A stretch of DNA of 43,416 nt from an uncultured Planctomycetota bacterium (GTDB taxonomy: Bacteria > Planctomycetota > Planctomycetia > Pirellulales > Thermoguttaceae). Numbering within the stretch: the stretch's first letter is position 1; each line of letters starts with the position of its first letter. The translations under genes and the position numbers were made by a program. This document shows positions 8,742 through 23,014 of this stretch, in pieces. The stretch lies in the NCBI GenBank assembly GCA_900317365.1, contig ONGM01000009.1, positions 1-43,416 of the forward strand, given 5' to 3'. The notes beneath the pieces were generated by a model. It did no database searches and had not been told where the DNA came from. It saw only the letters and a list, made by a program, of their open reading frames with translations.

Positions 8742-11264
8742 ATGATCAAACGCCGTGTGAACCTCCGGACGATCCGCGTCTGCGCGTCCTTACTTTTGAG
8801 TATCCTTACTTGCGTCGCATTCGCGACCGCGCAGGTCTTTGGACAAGGTTTCCTTGTGGAACGCGACTCCAAAGTTACCGTTGCGCTCGATTCAAGGAGT
8901 AGCGCCATGATTATTATCGAACCTGTCGTTCCTCGCCCGCTTCCCCATATTCGTCCTTCCGTTCCCGAACCGGCGACTCAATATCGTATCGAATCGGAAA
9001 CGATTAACGCGACGATCAACGGGTCCGTCGCAAAAGTTCAGGTCGAACAAACCTTCCGGAACGAAGGAAAAACGACTCTCGAAGCCTTCTTCGTCTTCCC
9101 GCTACCTTACGACGGCGCCGTCGACTCGCTTACGCTACTCATCAACGGAAAAGAGTTCCCCGCACAAATTCTCGACGCAAAAGTCGCGCGCGCGCAATAC
9201 GAGGAAATCGTCCGAAAAACCAAGGACCCCGCGCTGCTCGAATGTCTCGGAAACGGCATGTTCAAAACGAGCGTCTTTCCGATCCCGCCTGGGGAAAAGC
9301 AAACGATCCAATTAACCTACTCGCAACTCCTCAAAAGCCGCGACGGACTCGTCGAATTCTCGTTCCCGATGAACGCCTCGCAGTTCACCTCCGCGCCGAT
9401 CGAAAAAGTCAAATTTGACCTCACGATCGTCGGCGATACCGAAATTAAAAACGTCTATTCCCCGACCTACGATCTCAAAATCGATCGGAACGGTCCCAAA
9501 GTCGTCAACGTTACCGCCGCCCTCGAAAACCAAACGAGCCTGAACGACTTCCGGCTCTTCTTCGATCAGAACGAAGACGAACTCTCCGCGAAAATCCAAA
9601 GCTATCGACCTGACGAAAACGACGACGGCTATTTCCTACTCCTCGCCTCCCCGAAAATCGTCGCCGAAGAATCGAAGCCGCTTCCGAAAACGATCGTCTT
9701 CGCGTTCGACGTCTCCGGAAGTATGTCCGGTTCCAAAATCAAGCAAGCGCGCGACTCGCTCGCGTTCGTTCTCTCGCGTCTTGCAAAAGGCGACAAGTTC
9801 AATATCGTGCTCTTTAACGGCTCCGTGTCCGCATATCGCGAAGAACTTCAGACCCTTGACGAAGACGTGCGCGCCGACGCGCTCGCTTACGTCGCCGCGA
9901 CCCGCGCTTCCGGCTCCACGAACATTGCCGGCGCGCTCGAACGCGCGTTCTCGCTCCTCAATCAAGACGACTCGACGAATCCGAAATACCTCCTCTTCCT
10001 CAGCGACGGCGAAGCGACGACCGGCGAAACAAACGAAATGAAGCTCGCCGAAATCGCAAAAAACGCCAATAAGAAAGGCGCGCGCTTCTTCTCCTTCGGC
10101 GTCGGATACGACGTTCACTCTCGCCTTCTCGACCGATTCGTCTCCGACGGCCGAGGACAAGGGGAATACGTCAAGCCGGAAGAAAATATTGAAGAGTGCG
10201 TCGCGAGACTCTATTCCCGAATTGAGGCGCCGATCTTTACGGAGACCTCGTTTAATTTCAAACTGGAAGGTCGGGAGCTTAACCAGTATTTTACGAACCA
10301 GGTCTACCCGTCCGGGACGATCGACGTCTTTGCCGGCGAGCAGATCGTCGTTGTCGGACGCTATTCGACGCCTGGCGACGTGTCGATAACGGCGAAAGGT
10401 CGCGTCAAGGACAAGGAAGTCTCCTTCACGTATCCGGGTAAATTCACGGCGAAGAGCGAGGATTCTTCGTACGCGTACGTCGCGAGACTTTGGGCGAATC
10501 GTCGTATTGCGGAAATTATCGACCAGCTTGACCTCAAGGGGCAGAACAAGGAGCTTCTCGACGAACTTGTCGCCCTTTCGAAGAAGCACGGAATTATTAC
10601 GCCCTACACGTCCTTCTTTGCCGCCGAAGATTTCGATTTGAACGATTCCGCCGCGAATAGCGTTGCGGAACAGCAATTCAACTCGATGTCGGTCCAGACC
10701 TCGAATCGAACCGGATTCGGACAGCGATCCCTCAAGCAACGACTCCGCAATCAGGCGAACCTCTCGAACAGCGCCCAAGAGATGGCGCTTAACGACGTGG
10801 AACTCGCCGACTCCGGAATGGGCGCCATGGGCGGCTCAATGAACAGCCTATCGTCCGCCGCGTTCTCCGGGAATTCGAGACGCGCCATGGGGGCTTCGAG
10901 GGCGAAAGCGCCGAACGCGATGAGAAGCGACTTTGCCGCCGCTCGCACGGCCTTAGACTCGGTTCCCATGGAAGCGAGCGTTGACGAACTCTTTGACCTG
11001 CCGAATCGCGACGCGTCGCAGAACGTGCGCCATATCGGGGACAAGACCTTCTATTTCAAAAAGAACGTTTGGGTTGATTCCACGATTACAGACGAGTTGC
11101 GCAAGACGCTCAAGACGATCGAACTGACGCCGTACAGCGACGACTATTTCCGTATCGTCGCCGAAAATGGGCGCGAGTTTAGCCAGTACCTTGTCTTCCC
11201 GGAAGGAGTCGAGTTGAACTATAAGGGCGCCCTTTATATTCTCAAGGCGCAATCGAAGGATTAA
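8742..11264 (+). CDS. VIT and von Willebrand A domain exported protein
   Basis: ATG 8742 is preceded by AAAGGGGAT. A Sec-type signal peptide (basic start, hydrophobic ~14-30, AQVFGQG cleavage region) opens the protein. A VIT (vault/inter-alpha-trypsin) domain occupies about residues 75-200 (FPLPYDGAVDSLTLLINGK). A VWA domain follows with a complete MIDAS metal site: D323-x-S325-x-S327, T393 and D422 (FLSDGE). After residue ~500 come a beta-rich segment, a helical region, a low-complexity Ser/Met/Ala-rich linker (~690-760) and a small C-terminal domain. This is the inter-alpha-trypsin-inhibitor-like family abundant in planctomycetes, probably binding proteins in the periplasm or at the surface. 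The partner is unknown. It appears monocistronic. Confidence 0.92.
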   Translation: MIKRRVNLRTIRVCASLLLSILTCVAFATAQVFGQGFLVERDSKVTVALDSRSSAMIIIEPVVPRPLPHIRPSVPEPATQYRIESETINATINGSVAKVQVEQTFRNEGKTTLEAFFVFPLPYDGAVDSLTLLINGKEFPAQILDAKVARAQYEEIVRKTKDPALLECLGNGMFKTSVFPIPPGEKQTIQLTYSQLLKSRDGLVEFSFPMNASQFTSAPIEKVKFDLTIVGDTEIKNVYSPTYDLKIDRNGPKVVNVTAALENQTSLNDFRLFFDQNEDELSAKIQSYRPDENDDGYFLLLASPKIVAEESKPLPKTIVFAFDVSGSMSGSKIKQARDSLAFVLSRLAKGDKFNIVLFNGSVSAYREELQTLDEDVRADALAYVAATRASGSTNIAGALERAFSLLNQDDSTNPKYLLFLSDGEATTGETNEMKLAEIAKNANKKGARFFSFGVGYDVHSRLLDRFVSDGRGQGEYVKPEENIEECVARLYSRIEAPIFTETSFNFKLEGRELNQYFTNQVYPSGTIDVFAGEQIVVVGRYSTPGDVSITAKGRVKDKEVSFTYPGKFTAKSEDSSYAYVARLWANRRIAEIIDQLDLKGQNKELLDELVALSKKHGIITPYTSFFAAEDFDLNDSAANSVAEQQFNSMSVQTSNRTGFGQRSLKQRLRNQANLSNSAQEMALNDVELADSGMGAMGGSMNSLSSAAFSGNSRRAMGASRAKAPNAMRSDFAAARTALDSVPMEASVDELFDLPNRDASQNVRHIGDKTFYFKKNVWVDSTITDELRKTLKTIELTPYSDDYFRIVAENGREFSQYLVFPEGVELNYKGALYILKAQSKD

Positions 11265-11298
11265 CGCGTTCTCGCGCCTACGCGGCGCCTGCGTTCGC

Positions 11299-11328
11299 CG
11301 CCCCGGCGCGTTTGGCGCGCGCGGGGCG
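11299..11328. repeat. GC-rich hairpin downstream of the VIT/VWA gene
   Basis: CGCCCCG 11299-11305 and GCGCG 11306-11310 pair with CGCGC 11316-11320 and CGGGGCG 11322-11328, with one bulged base. It begins 34 bases after the stop codon. There is no T-run, so it may be a Rho-type 3' end or mRNA-stabilising hairpin. The surrounding 11265-11449 holds no gene. Confidence 0.5.
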
Positions 11329-11449
11329 TCGCGCGTATCGTCCGGCGCGGACGTCCGAGCGCTCGGGAAATTTTTTGCTCGCGAGGCGTCAATTGGTCTG
11401 GCAATTCGTCAGTCAATCGGTCTTTTTTGAGAACAACGGTCAAAATTCG

Positions 11450-11477
11450 TTGACGAAAGGCTAGATTCAATTACAAT
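11450..11477 (+). promoter_or_regulatory. Sigma70-like promoter of the STAS/HATPase operon
   Basis: TTGACG 11450-11455 and TACAAT 11472-11477 are separated by 16 bases, leaving a leader of about 150 bases before the STAS start. Confidence 0.6.
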
Positions 11478-11630
11478 AAGACTAGACTAAGGCAGGTCGT
11501 TCACACAAGACCCCCTCGCCAGAAGTTCGGTAGCTCGTCGCATGACGCTTCGCCGTATTCAAATTTTACCGTTTTGCGCGCAAAAACTCGACGAACGGGC
11601 TCGCGCGAATCAAAGATTAGGAGATTTTCC

Positions 11631-11993
11631 ATGGGCGCCTCTAAGGTTCACACCCTTATCCGGTACGAAGGCGACGCCGCCATCGTCGACTGCCTCGACT
11701 CGAAATTGAACGAAGAACTGACCATTCAATCTTGGGGCGAAGAGCTGACCAACTCGATTGAAAATATCGGCGGTTATAAACGTCTCGTCATCAACTTCCA
11801 GAACGTCAAGTTCATGTCCAGTTCCGCGTTGCGCGTCATCATTACGCTCAATTCTCGCGCGAAAGCGAAGAAGATCGTCCTCTTCCTCTGCGCGATTAAC
11901 CCGGATATCATGGAAGTCTTCAAGATAACGAAGCTCGACTCCATTTTAAAGATCCGCGCGACAGAAAGCGAAGCGGTTCATTCCAAACTCTAA
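11631..11993 (+). CDS. STAS-domain anti-sigma factor antagonist (SpoIIAA/RsbV-like)
   Basis: ATG 11631 is chosen because AGGAGATTTTCC precedes it; an in-frame start further upstream lacks a binding site. The 120-residue protein is a single STAS domain: beta strand AAIVDCLDSKL, then LVINFQNVKFMSSSALRVII, where S63-S65 hold the serine phosphorylated in this family, then IVLFLCAINPDIMEVFKIT. In partner switching, the unphosphorylated form binds the anti-sigma kinase and frees its client. The HATPase gene 79 bases downstream is the obvious partner. The client could be a sigma factor or another regulator; none is adjacent. Confidence 0.9.
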   Translation: MGASKVHTLIRYEGDAAIVDCLDSKLNEELTIQSWGEELTNSIENIGGYKRLVINFQNVKFMSSSALRVIITLNSRAKAKKIVLFLCAINPDIMEVFKITKLDSILKIRATESEAVHSKL

Positions 11994-12072
11994 ACTTGCG
12001 AATCTCGTCGTCGCGCGCGTCGCACGCGTCGCGCGTCGTCTCCGACAGTCGCAACGAACCAGCGAGAAACCT

Positions 12073-12582
12073 ATGTCCGACGTCTCTTCTTCGAACGATA
12101 GCTTTACGGATTCCTCTGGGCAACAAGAGTCCGCAGCCGCGCAAAACTCCTGCAAGTCAATTCCGTCGCGCCGAATTGAAGCCGAGTTTCCGTCGATTTC
12201 CGGAGCCGGTTCCGAATTCGTCGATATGGTTGTCAAAGAGCTGGAAGCGCGAAATCGTTCGCCGCAAGAAATGTTTCACGCTCAATTGGCGCTCGAAGAG
12301 GCGATTACCAACGCGATCGAACACGGCAATAAATTTGACGAGTCCAAATTCGTGCGCGTCGCCGCCGATATCGACGACTCTCGCGCGTTTTTCCGCATAC
12401 AAGACGAAGGCCCGGGGTTCCCCTATTGGGATTTGCCGGATCCCACGCAACCGGACAACCTCGACAAACCGTGCGGACGCGGAGTCTTTCTTATTCGCAA
12501 CCTCATGACGAAAATCCACTATAACGAGACCGGAAATTGTCTCTTTATGGAACTTTCTTTCCCGAAAGAGACCGCCGAATAA
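12073..12582 (+). CDS. RsbW/SpoIIAB-like anti-sigma serine kinase (HATPase_c)
   Basis: A 169-residue protein with a GHKL-type ATPase domain. The N-box is LALEEAITNAIEHGN (E76, N80), the G1 box DEGPGFP (D111-P117), and GRGVFLIRNLM (G135-M145) forms the G2/lid region. The first ~35 residues are Ser/Gln-rich and probably disordered. It follows the STAS gene, so the two form a partner-switching pair in which this kinase phosphorylates the STAS serine and sequesters a client. No PP2C phosphatase or sigma factor lies within the window. The ribosome binding site (GAGAAA) is weak. A strong terminator follows. Confidence 0.88.
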   Translation: MSDVSSSNDSFTDSSGQQESAAAQNSCKSIPSRRIEAEFPSISGAGSEFVDMVVKELEARNRSPQEMFHAQLALEEAITNAIEHGNKFDESKFVRVAADIDDSRAFFRIQDEGPGFPYWDLPDPTQPDNLDKPCGRGVFLIRNLMTKIHYNETGNCLFMELSFPKETAE

Positions 12583-12623
12583 TCGTCAAGGTCGTTTAGC
12601 CGTTTATGCGACGATAAAATGAA

Positions 12624-12664
12624 CGGGACGACGCGAACCCTTCCGCGTCGTCCCGCTTTTTTTA
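12624..12664 (+). terminator. Intrinsic terminator of the STAS/HATPase operon
   Basis: CGGGACGACGCG 12624-12635 pairs perfectly with CGCGTCGTCCCG 12644-12655, followed by CTTTTTTT. Confidence 0.9.
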
Positions 12665-12771
12665 TGCAACGCGAGGACAAAAGAAAAGTTAAAAGGCCGA
12701 ACGACGTCGGATCGTCGCAAACGCGGCGGAAATTCGCGCAAACGTCGGCGCGCAAACGTTAGGTCCAATAA

Positions 12772-12818
12772 GGAACGCCGCCGCGCCCTTTCTCACCGAG
12801 AGGACGCGGCGGCGTTCC
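12772..12818 (-). terminator. 14-bp perfect hairpin after the dockerin gene
   Basis: GGAACGCCGCCGCG 12772-12785 pairs perfectly with CGCGGCGGCGTTCC 12805-12818, 30 bases past the stop of the minus-strand gene. On that strand it is followed by only TTATT, so it is a weak-tailed terminator. Confidence 0.65.
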
Positions 12819-12847
12819 ATTAGGAAAGCGACGGCTCGGTCGCAAAC

Positions 12848-15800
12848 TTAAAATTCGACGTCAAAGGTCTCAAAGGCGTCGTCGAGAACGGTCGGTTCGT
12901 CGAAATCGAGAAGCGTCGCGTCCGCAGCGTCGTCTTCTTCCACGAAGTACGTCATCGCGTCGTCGATGAGCGACGCGCTCGCGCCGGTCGGCGGCTCCGA
13001 CGGATAGATCGAATCGAGTCCGCTCGTCGCCGATTTCCCGAGAAGCGGCACGACGAACGCAAGGTCGTTCATATTGACGACGCCGTTCTGGTCGTAGTCG
13101 AAAACGCGTCGAGACGCCGGCGTGATATTCGAGACGTTGACGCCAAGGCAAGGAACGAAGAACGCAAGGTCGTTCATATTGAGCGAGCCGTTTTCGTCGA
13201 CGTCGAAGACGCACGGATACAGTTTCAGACTCGTCGGCGCGGTTACCGTTTCGACGGCGGAACCGTTGAGCGACTGCGATCCGGCGGACGCGGTAAATCC
13301 GGCGTTGAGCGCGGTCAGAACGCCGTTTGACGGAGACTGAACGCCGACGCCGCCGACCGGCGCGAATTGGACGCGCGCGACGAGAACCCAGCCGTTCGAG
13401 TCCGCCGTACTGGATCCCGTCGCCGTAACCGTTACCGTGCCCGACTCGTCTTTGTACGAGACGTTGTAACCGGTCGCCGCTTTGACGTCCGAGACTTTGA
13501 AGTAGGACGACTGATACGAAAGCGCCGCGGAAACGCTCGCTACCGTCGCGCCGCTACCGTTCGCCCAAACGTCCATATAGAAATTCGACCATTCGTCGAT
13601 CCACGTTCGCGCGGTCGACGTCGCTTCCGCCAAGGTCGCACCCGACCCGGCGGAGAGGGATTGGCAAACGTACTGAATCGCGCCCGACGCGCTCGTGGAA
13701 TCGCCGTTGAGAAGAACGCCGATCGTCTTGTCTTGCGCCCAGACGAAATCGTACGAAACGTTGCCGGAATCAACGCGCGCGAGCGTCGCGCCGAACGCTT
13801 GGCTCGGATCGACCGACGCCTTCTTATTCACGACGGAATTAAAGACGGACGCTTCGCCGTTCGCAATGAGCGCGCTCACGTAATAATTGCCGTTCGTATG
13901 CTGGCGAACGAAAGTCAAATCGGAGGTTCCGTCGCTATTCAAATCGACGGCGGCGAGTCCGGAGATCGAAATCGTACTGTTGATCGCGACTTTACCCGCC
14001 GGTTTCGAGCCGAGTCCGGAATCTTCCGAACGCAGATAGTAGACGATATTGGCGTAGTTCGTGCCGGTCGAGGAATTGAGCACGGCGAGATCGGCGAGTC
14101 CGTCGCCGTTAAAGTCGCCGATCGTCGCGCACGTCGGATACGCGGTCGAACCGCTGTCGTACACGGTCGTAATCGTCGAAGCGTCGCCGAAGGACGATCC
14201 GCCGTTCTTTACGACGGAAATCGAGTCTTGCGTGGAATTCACAACGACGACGTCGTCGTACGCGGAACCGTAGAGCGCGCCGACCGCGAGGGAAGACCCG
14301 ACGACCGACCCGAGCGTCTTCGTGCGCGTCGCGACGAGCGAAACCGCGCCGCTCGTCTGTAATTTCAACGCCTGAACCGTCGAAGAAGTCGACGAACCGG
14401 AACGAACGTTGAGCGCCGCGATCTCGTCGACCGTCGTCTGACTGAACTTACCGACCGCAATGTCGACCAACGAACTATTGAACGCCTGAGACACGAGCGC
14501 GACGAACGTTCCGTCGGAAAGCTGTTGGAAGACCTGGAGACTCGATCCGACGTTCGCCTGATACAGAACCGCGACGTCGACCAGCCCGTCCCCGTTGAAG
14601 TCGCCAAAAACGCCCTTCTTGACCGGCTGGCTGAATTTATAAAGACTTTTCGGTTCCCCGACGTTCCCGGACGCGTCGACGTCCGCCGTATAAATGCGCT
14701 CGGCCCCAACGAGAAGCGCCTCCGTTTCGCCGTCCCCGTTGACGTCGCCGACGTAGACGGAGCGGTAATTCGGGGTCGAAACGACGAGAGACGCCGGCGT
14801 GAAGGTATGCCCGTAAGCGCTCGAAGACGAACCGACGTAGAAGAGATACGACGAACCGTTGACGGCGAAGATCTCCGGATTCGAGTCGCCGCCGACGTCC
14901 CCGAGAGCGCCGCAAGACGAAGCGTCGAAGCGAAGATCGTCGCAATCGATCCATTCTCCCAGTTGCGTAACGTCCGCGCCGTCGACCGGCGTCGCCGCTT
15001 TAATCGTAATGACGCCGCTCTTGCCGCCCGTTTGCGCGCCGACGACAATAAATCCGTCTTGCGCGTCGACCCAATCGAAGGTCAAAGCGGAACCGTAAGC
15101 GTCGAAAGAATACGTATACTTAGAGACCGTCGTTCCAATATTGGCGAGAACGAGATTATTCGCGTTTGCGGTCGCTTCTTTTAAAATGAGATAATCGGTT
15201 CCGTTGATTTTCGTCGAACCCATCAGAGTTTCGGAGATCGCGCTAAGAACCGTTCCGGTCTTACCGAAGTTCGTTTTTCCAAAACCGGCGTAAGAGACGG
15301 TTCGCGTGGCGCTAACGCTCTCGGAACCGACGAGCGAGATCGTCGACGCTTGAACGACGAGCGTTCGATTCGTTCCGGACCCGGTAAACGCGGCGGAAAC
15401 GCTCACAAAGAGGCAGATATCCGCGTTCGCGCTATTAAAAGGCTTCGCGTTCAGGGAATATTCCGCCGATTTATCGAGCGTCGACGTCGTCGAGTTCCAG
15501 TCGTAAACGGTCGCGGTGAGCGCGGAGCCGTCGCGAGACGAGACGACGACGAGCGAGTTGTCGACGGAAAGAATCGCGTCGTAGCCTTTGAACCCGCTGA
15601 GCGCGTCGAGCGTTTGACTACTTTTCAGCGTAAAAGCCGTCGAAGTCGCCGTATTCGAATAGACCGAAATCGTCTTGTCGGAATAGTTGACGGCGACGAG
15701 TTCGTTGCGTCCGTCCCCGGTCAGGTCAATTAATTTGCACGCGTCGACTTGCCCGGTAATGTCGGCGGCGTACGAGTCGGCGCTCGCTTCGTAAACGGAC

Positions 15801-15940
15801 GTCTTTTCCGCGGCGAATCCGGTCCAATTCGCGTCGAGCATTTCACGATTTTCCAACGCTTCGAGCAAGAGACGCCGCGCTCTCGGCAAAGACTCGTGAG
15901 ACTTTCGTTCGAAAATACGTTGAAAAAAGAGTTTTTTCAT
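12848..15940 (-). CDS. FG-GAP repeat protein with cohesin-like and dockerin domains
   Basis: ATG at 15940 is preferred over the GTG two codons upstream because AAGG lies 8 bases before it. The N-terminus carries LLLEALENREMLD, the planctomycete extracellular motif, without a normal hydrophobic signal. Residues ~60-720 contain FG-GAP/VCBS-type repeats with calcium-binding loops (DLTGDGRNE, DVNGDGETE, DFNGDGLVD, DFNGDGLAD, DLNSDGTSD), typical of beta-propellers. A cohesin-like beta domain follows (~790-890; EWSNFYMDVWA). Then comes a type I dockerin pair (DVDENGSLNMNDLAFFVP and DYDQNGVVNMNDLAFVVP, ~910-968) and an acidic tail rich in Asp, Glu and Phe. Probable role is surface scaffold or adhesin assembled by cohesin-dockerin contacts. 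No enzymatic domain is visible. Confidence 0.88.
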   Translation of the reverse strand: MKKLFFQRIFERKSHESLPRARRLLLEALENREMLDANWTGFAAEKTSVYEASADSYAADITGQVDACKLIDLTGDGRNELVAVNYSDKTISVYSNTATSTAFTLKSSQTLDALSGFKGYDAILSVDNSLVVVSSRDGSALTATVYDWNSTTSTLDKSAEYSLNAKPFNSANADICLFVSVSAAFTGSGTNRTLVVQASTISLVGSESVSATRTVSYAGFGKTNFGKTGTVLSAISETLMGSTKINGTDYLILKEATANANNLVLANIGTTVSKYTYSFDAYGSALTFDWVDAQDGFIVVGAQTGGKSGVITIKAATPVDGADVTQLGEWIDCDDLRFDASSCGALGDVGGDSNPEIFAVNGSSYLFYVGSSSSAYGHTFTPASLVVSTPNYRSVYVGDVNGDGETEALLVGAERIYTADVDASGNVGEPKSLYKFSQPVKKGVFGDFNGDGLVDVAVLYQANVGSSLQVFQQLSDGTFVALVSQAFNSSLVDIAVGKFSQTTVDEIAALNVRSGSSTSSTVQALKLQTSGAVSLVATRTKTLGSVVGSSLAVGALYGSAYDDVVVVNSTQDSISVVKNGGSSFGDASTITTVYDSGSTAYPTCATIGDFNGDGLADLAVLNSSTGTNYANIVYYLRSEDSGLGSKPAGKVAINSTISISGLAAVDLNSDGTSDLTFVRQHTNGNYYVSALIANGEASVFNSVVNKKASVDPSQAFGATLARVDSGNVSYDFVWAQDKTIGVLLNGDSTSASGAIQYVCQSLSAGSGATLAEATSTARTWIDEWSNFYMDVWANGSGATVASVSAALSYQSSYFKVSDVKAATGYNVSYKDESGTVTVTATGSSTADSNGWVLVARVQFAPVGGVGVQSPSNGVLTALNAGFTASAGSQSLNGSAVETVTAPTSLKLYPCVFDVDENGSLNMNDLAFFVPCLGVNVSNITPASRRVFDYDQNGVVNMNDLAFVVPLLGKSATSGLDSIYPSEPPTGASASLIDDAMTYFVEEDDAADATLLDFDEPTVLDDAFETFDVEF
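13030..13210 (-). other. Dockerin type I duplicated calcium-binding repeat
   Basis: Within the FG-GAP protein, two ~22-residue F-hand repeats each have D-x-D-x-N-G-x-x-N-M-N-D spacing. They are separated by the ~15-residue linker expected of dockerins. Confidence 0.8.
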
Positions 15941-16339
15941 CTTCACTGCCTTCTGTATGAACCATGCGCAGGCGTCCGCGACTCCTTATAATCCCTAAGC
16001 CGCGCGCACTCGCCGAATACGTTTTCTCAACCAAGCGCCACGCGACGCGCCTGTCGGCGTCCATTATACAAAAAACGACTAACTTGTGAAAGTCAAAAAG
16101 CCGTTTTCTCACCAAAATTCCGCGTTCGTTGAAGTTTTGCACAACTCGTAATGGCATTTAGAGATAGCGGCTTTCGTCAAATCGACGCGTCGGAAGAAAT
16201 TTCCGCCGACGCGAAAACATTTGGAAAAAACCGTCGACCAACCCTGTCGACGATCGTTTCGTCGGCGGTAGGCGGTCTGCGGTATGCGGCGCGCTCGTCG
16301 AAACGTTGAAAGAAGAAACGTTGAAATGATCGCGCAAAG
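15941..16339 (-). promoter_or_regulatory. Upstream region of the dockerin gene
   Basis: No gene is supported here. On the minus strand an exact TATAAT lies at 16063-16068. TTGACT at 16091-16096 is 22 bases away, too far for an ordinary -35, so only the -10 is suggested. Confidence 0.35.
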
Positions 16340-16377
16340 AAAAACGGCGCGGACACGAAAAATTCATGTCCGCGCCG
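16340..16377 (-). terminator. Intrinsic terminator of the yhaO-yhaN-like operon
   Basis: CGGCGCGGACA 16345-16355 pairs perfectly with TGTCCGCGCCG 16367-16377. On the minus strand the hairpin is followed by TTTTTCTTTG, 32 bases after the stop of the ATPase gene. Confidence 0.88.
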
Positions 16378-16408
16378 CGCAATGAACCGCGCCGTCCGAA
16401 GTCGCGCG

Positions 16409-21027
<4,619 letters not shown>

Positions 21028-21031
<4 letters not shown>

Positions 21032-22587
21032 GAGCCAATCTCCTTTCCGTCAAGGTTCTTCTGAAGATTGCGCAGTTCAGTCGCAACAAACCGATTCTTT
21101 TTCGTAAGTCCTTTGCTCGATCCGTTTCCGGCGAGAAGAGCCGCCGGGGAATCGCCTTCCGCGAGAAGATCGACTCCGAGCGCCGCCGCTTCCAGAAGCG
21201 CAAAACGCCGCTGATTCAGCTTCGCCGCGCGAGCGAGTTCGTCTTCGCTCGCGTCCGCGCCGAGCGTCGGCGGCGTAAACGTCGTCAATTCGTACAAGAC
21301 GGAAACGTCGACCGGATACGTCTTCGACTCCAACGCCGCGAGTCGGGTCGTCAGATCCGCAAGATCCGCCGACTCCCCTTCCGCAGCCCGACGCGTCGCC
21401 ACTTCGCGCTTCAAACGCTCGCGCGTCGCCCATTCGCGCATCGGTTCCGGCATGAACGTTTCGAGATCGATTTCCTCGCCGGGATTTTCCCAATAGTACC
21501 GAATCATGCGAAGATAGTCGCCGAGAATCGTCTGACGCTCGTAAAGCTCTTCCGGCATTTTCTCCGGCAGAACCGGCTCAAAGTCGACGACGTAAAGAGC
21601 CGGAATATTCTTCGAGAAATCGGAGCGCAAATCGCGCATGATCGTCTGCGTCGCCGCGCCGTATCGCAACGCCGACAACGCGGCGCCTTCCGCGTCAACC
21701 TGATACGAAACCAGTCGCAGATCGCCGTCGCACGATCGCCCGGCGAACGCCGCCTCTTCGCGCTCTTTCTCTTGAATTGCGGTCAGTTTGGCGCGCGCGT
21801 CTTCGAGCGTTTCCTCTTCCGTTTCGTCTTCCCGCGCGACGAGCGTCTCCGTCGACCAACGCAACGGCGACGTTCTCAAGAGCGTCGCCGTCGCTCTGCC
21901 CGACTCGCCGACTTCGACTAGGGTCGCGCCGAAATCGCCGGGCTCGCTGAAATTACGCGCCAACGTGGAACCGGCGTAAATCGCAAGGCACGGCGTGCGC
22001 GACACGACTTCGCGAACGCGCGTTCCGCCGAGCGCCCAGTAGTTCACCGAATCGTTCTTCAACGCGTCCGCCGGCAAACGCCCGTTATACGCCATGATCG
22101 TGTAATAGCTGTCCGCGCCTTCCGCAGGATCGATCGACCCGCGCGGCGCGACCCCCGCCTTACCCCAACTCGTGCCTAAAATGCGCGCGATCGACGCCCC
22201 GTCTCGATTGAAAAAGATCTCTTCGATCGATCCGACCGGGAAAACGTGCACGTTGCTCGGATAGCGAAACGCCGCCGGCATGACGTCGGGAGAATCCGAT
22301 TTCCCGGCCGCCCAAAAGATCGGTATGCGCTCCGCTTCCAATCGCGCGAACTGCTCGAGCAGAAAGACGAGTCCCCACGCTCCGGTATCGCGCGGTGAAA
22401 CAAGGTCGCCGGAAAGAACGACAAAGTCGACTTTCTCTTTCAACGCGGCGTCGAAGAGACGCTCGACGGCGCGACGCGGCGCGTCAAGAATCACGTCGCC
22501 GAATCGATCGGGCAACTCCAGCAGTCCGTCGACCGGAAGTTCTAATCGAAAGTCCGACGCGTGTATAAACCGAAAACCTTGCGACAT
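21028..22587 (-). CDS. YhaO/SbcD-like metallophosphoesterase, catalytic histidines lost
   Basis: ATG 22587 has TTGAGGAT about 6 bases upstream; an in-frame ATG six codons earlier lacks such a site. The order of segments follows YhaO/SbcD nucleases, but the metal-binding motifs are altered. DxH is D12-F-R14, GD is kept (D61, LSGDLV), GNHD is G95-K-S-D98, and GHxH is G187-G-T-R190 (YWALGGTRVREV). A late region (~430-519) is helical and probably binds the partner. The overlap with the ATPase gene marks the pair as a YhaO-YhaN unit. I infer a structural or DNA-binding role rather than nuclease activity. An alternative is an unusual metal site using other residues. Confidence 0.83.
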
Positions 22588-22674
22588 GGCGATCCTCAAA
22601 ATCAAACCTATACCGGCGCAATTAGCGCAGCGTAAAACGACGCGCTAAGACCCTATCCCAGCGCTTACCATTTT

Positions 22675-22705
22675 AATATAAAAAGAGTGGTCGGGCAGTC
22701 GTCAA
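22675..22705 (-). promoter_or_regulatory. Possible promoter of the yhaO-yhaN-like operon
   Basis: On the minus strand TTGACG (22700-22705) and TATATT (22675-22680) are 19 bases apart, about 90 bases before the start. The spacing is longer than ideal. The rest of 22706-22899 shows no gene. Confidence 0.4.
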
Positions 22706-22899
22706 CGCTTGAAAAAGCGAAAAAACGCTAACGAAATTCAAAACGTCGTCAAAAGAAAAGTGTTGTAACGTTTAAGCCTTTAACGCCGATTAACGCGATA
22801 AGTTCGTGCGCGCAAGCGGTTTAATCGTTACAATCGTCGCTTCTAAAACGAGCGTCGCGCGTTGGTAAGGAAAAGCTAGAAATAACGAAAAAACGCTCA

Positions 22900-22938
22900 A
22901 GAAAGAAGCCGACGCGAACGAGAACGCCGCGTCGGCTT
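22900..22938 (-). terminator. Terminator of the large zinc metalloprotease gene
   Basis: AAGCCGACGCG 22906-22916 pairs perfectly with CGCGTCGGCTT 22928-22938. On the minus strand the hairpin is followed by CTTTCTTGAGCGTTTTTTCG. Confidence 0.7.
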
Positions 22939-23014
22939 GCAAATTACGCCGCGATTTCAACTACCTGGCGATTACGATCTCCTGGAGATTATGATCGCGG
23001 AGGATCGTTTCCGC

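Noticed and set aside
16091..16096. TTGACT as -35 box for the dockerin gene
   Set aside because: It lies 22 bases from the TATAAT, outside the normal 15-19 range.
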